From NCBI GenBank assembly GCA_036501535.1, contig DASYAE010000102.1, positions 1 through 7,435 of the forward strand: a DNA stretch of 7,435 bases. The letters are read 5' to 3'. Shown here one piece after another: positions 6,834 through 7,435 of this stretch (position 1 is the first letter of the stretch; each line of letters begins with the position of its first letter). A program made the position numbers and the translations under genes. Origin of the DNA: DASYAE01 sp036501535. GTDB taxonomy: Bacteria; Actinomycetota; Actinomycetes; Streptomycetales; Catenulisporaceae. The notes below the pieces were generated by a model. That model searched no databases. It was not told where the DNA came from and was given only the letters and a program-made list of their open reading frames with translations.

Positions 6834-7081
6834 CTTCGGCCGGGATCGAACGGCGGCTCTGGGGTTTTCAGGATGCGATGGCCGCAGTGGGCAATCGGGA
6901 GGGGAGACTGCCAAAGGCGGCGGGCAACCTCAAGGGTGGCAGCACGGCGGCGCGGCGGCGGTCGCTGCGTCGAGCGCGTCCGACCTGCGCGGCGAGCAGG
7001 GCGGGGCGACGGAATCTGGCACGTCGCGTTGCGTCAGGGCGTGAAAGTTTTCATGGCCTGATACCTGCCGCACAGTCGCGG
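6834..7081. other. Noncoding stretch upstream of the GH62 gene
   Basis: I see no credible gene here. Short open frames lack family-like sequence and use GC-rich low-complexity codons. Visible elements are minor: CTGCCA/TGGCAG arms (6908-6913 and 6937-6942) and GAAAGTTTTC (7043-7052). The latter resembles the GAAA-CTTTC type of motif reported upstream of Streptomyces xylanase genes, but it lies about 265 bp from the GH62 start. Confidence 0.5.
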
Positions 7082-7098
7082 CCGAGCCGCGGGCTCGG
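7082..7098. terminator. Secondary hairpin downstream of the discoidin-domain gene
   Basis: CCGAGCC (7082-7088) and GGCTCGG (7092-7098) form a 7-bp stem with a 3-base loop. It lies directly beyond the larger hairpin at 7100-7129 for minus-strand transcription and may reinforce termination. Confidence 0.4.
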
Positions 7099-7099
7099 A

Positions 7100-7129
7100 G
7101 CGGGGAGCCCGGTTTCCCGGACTCCCCGC
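7100..7129 (-). terminator. Terminator-like hairpin downstream of the discoidin-domain gene
   Basis: GCGGGGAG (7100-7107) pairs with CTCCCCGC (7122-7129). After one C/A mismatch the stem continues with CCGG (7109-7112) against CCGG (7117-7120), closing a TTTC loop. It lies about 60 bases past the stop codon of the minus-strand gene at 7187 and is the best candidate for its terminator. Confidence 0.6.
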
Positions 7130-7150
7130 CCGAATCCCGCCGCCCGAGTC

Positions 7151-7164
7151 GTCAGCCGGCTGAC
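7151..7164. repeat. Perfect 14-bp palindrome GTCAGCCGGCTGAC
   Basis: This sequence equals its own reverse complement. GTCAGCCG recurs at 7171-7178, and another GTCAG lies at 7186-7190, covering the stop codon of the discoidin-domain gene. It lies 23-36 bases past that stop. It could fold as part of the terminator region or be a protein-binding site; nothing decides between these. Confidence 0.4.
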
Positions 7165-7186
7165 AGGTGCGTCAGCCGACCGGCCG

Positions 7187-7435
7187 TCAGCTGTTGTAGG
7201 CCTGCAGTTCGGAGAGTTGGCCGGCGGGCCAGCCGGTGTTGGCGGTGAAGGTCAGCTTCAGGTAGCGCACGCTCGCGCCGGTGAAGGTGACCGCCACCGT
7301 GTTGGCCGGACTGGTGAAGGTGTAGTTCGCCGAAGCAACCAGCGTGCTGTAGTTCGTCCCGTCCGTGCTGCCCTGGATCAGGATCGTCTGGGTCCGCGTC
7401 CCCCAGGCGCTGGACGGCGGCAGGTCCAGCACGAG
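7187..7435 (-). CDS. C-terminal end of a probable secreted protein with a discoidin/CBM32-like domain (partial)
   Basis: Only the last 82 codons are visible; the frame is open through the right edge, so the true start lies outside the window. The residues fit the second half of a galactose-binding-like beta-sandwich (F5/8 type C, CBM32-like). LDLPPSSAWGTRTQTILIQG and STDGTNYSTL match the strand and loop series of that fold. VRYLKLTFTANTG followed by QLSELQAYNS is the usual closing strand of a discoidin domain, where LKL and the final LSELQAY are conserved features. Such domains often sit at the C-terminus of secreted glycoside hydrolases or lyases and bind galactosides, arabinosides or other plant or fungal polymers. 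The neighbouring GH62 and GH76 genes support that setting. The enzyme to which this domain belongs cannot be told from the window. Confidence 0.7.
   Translation of the reverse strand, partial: LVLDLPPSSAWGTRTQTILIQGSTDGTNYSTLVASANYTFTSPANTVAVTFTGASVRYLKLTFTANTGWPAGQLSELQAYNS

Noticed and set aside
6802..7061. Short plus-strand frames upstream of the GH62 gene
   Set aside because: They begin within the GH62 promoter, and their Gly/Ala/Arg-rich composition lacks any recognisable protein feature.
1..7435. CRISPR arrays, tRNA or rRNA genes, insertion sequences, attachment sites
   Set aside because: I saw no regularly spaced repeats, no cloverleaf or rRNA-like segments, no transposase-like protein and no terminal inverted repeats with target duplications.

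Overview
This 7.4-kb window is very GC-rich (most third codon positions are G or C). It carries a SARP/AfsR-type regulator and several secreted, modular carbohydrate-active enzymes with CBM2, ricin-type and discoidin-type binding domains. That combination points to a filamentous, soil-type actinomycete (Streptomycetales, Catenulisporales or a relative). I cannot name the species from the sequence.

Layout from left to right. (1) Positions 1-1820, minus strand: a BTAD/AfsR-family regulator with an NB-ARC-type ATPase. The gene is broken. Its reading frame changes near position 192, and the winged-helix and most of the TPR part are missing, while a family-like C-terminal tail continues in another frame off the left edge. 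(2) Positions 1821-1980: a divergent promoter region holding two heptamers 11 bp apart, the spacing SARP regulators recognise. (3) Positions 1981-2688, plus strand: a six-helix DUF4386 membrane protein. (4) Positions 2689-2877: a small hairpin, then two copies of a TTGCAACG(A/T)TGTA motif in front of the next gene. (5) Positions 2878-5184, plus strand: a secreted GH76 endo-alpha-1,6-mannanase-type enzyme with a duplicated cysteine-containing N-terminal module and a C-terminal ricin-type lectin domain. (6) Positions 5185-5288: a strong 16-bp hairpin between convergent genes. (7) Positions 5289-6779, minus strand: a secreted CBM2-GH62 alpha-L-arabinofuranosidase. A LacI-type palindrome overlaps its promoter. 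(8) Positions 6834-7186: noncoding, with stacked hairpins at its right end. (9) Positions 7187-7435, minus strand: the C-terminal end of a probable secreted protein with a discoidin/CBM32-like domain, cut by the right edge.

The right two thirds read as a polysaccharide-degradation region. GH76 would attack alpha-1,6-mannan such as fungal cell-wall mannan, and GH62 would remove arabinose side chains from arabinoxylan or arabinan. Each gene has its own, different operator-like sequence, so they probably respond to different sugars. The left third is a regulator/membrane-protein pair with no visible functional tie to the hydrolases. I found no clearly new system. The items most worth checking are the internally deleted regulator, the duplicated module of the GH76 enzyme, and the candidate operators.
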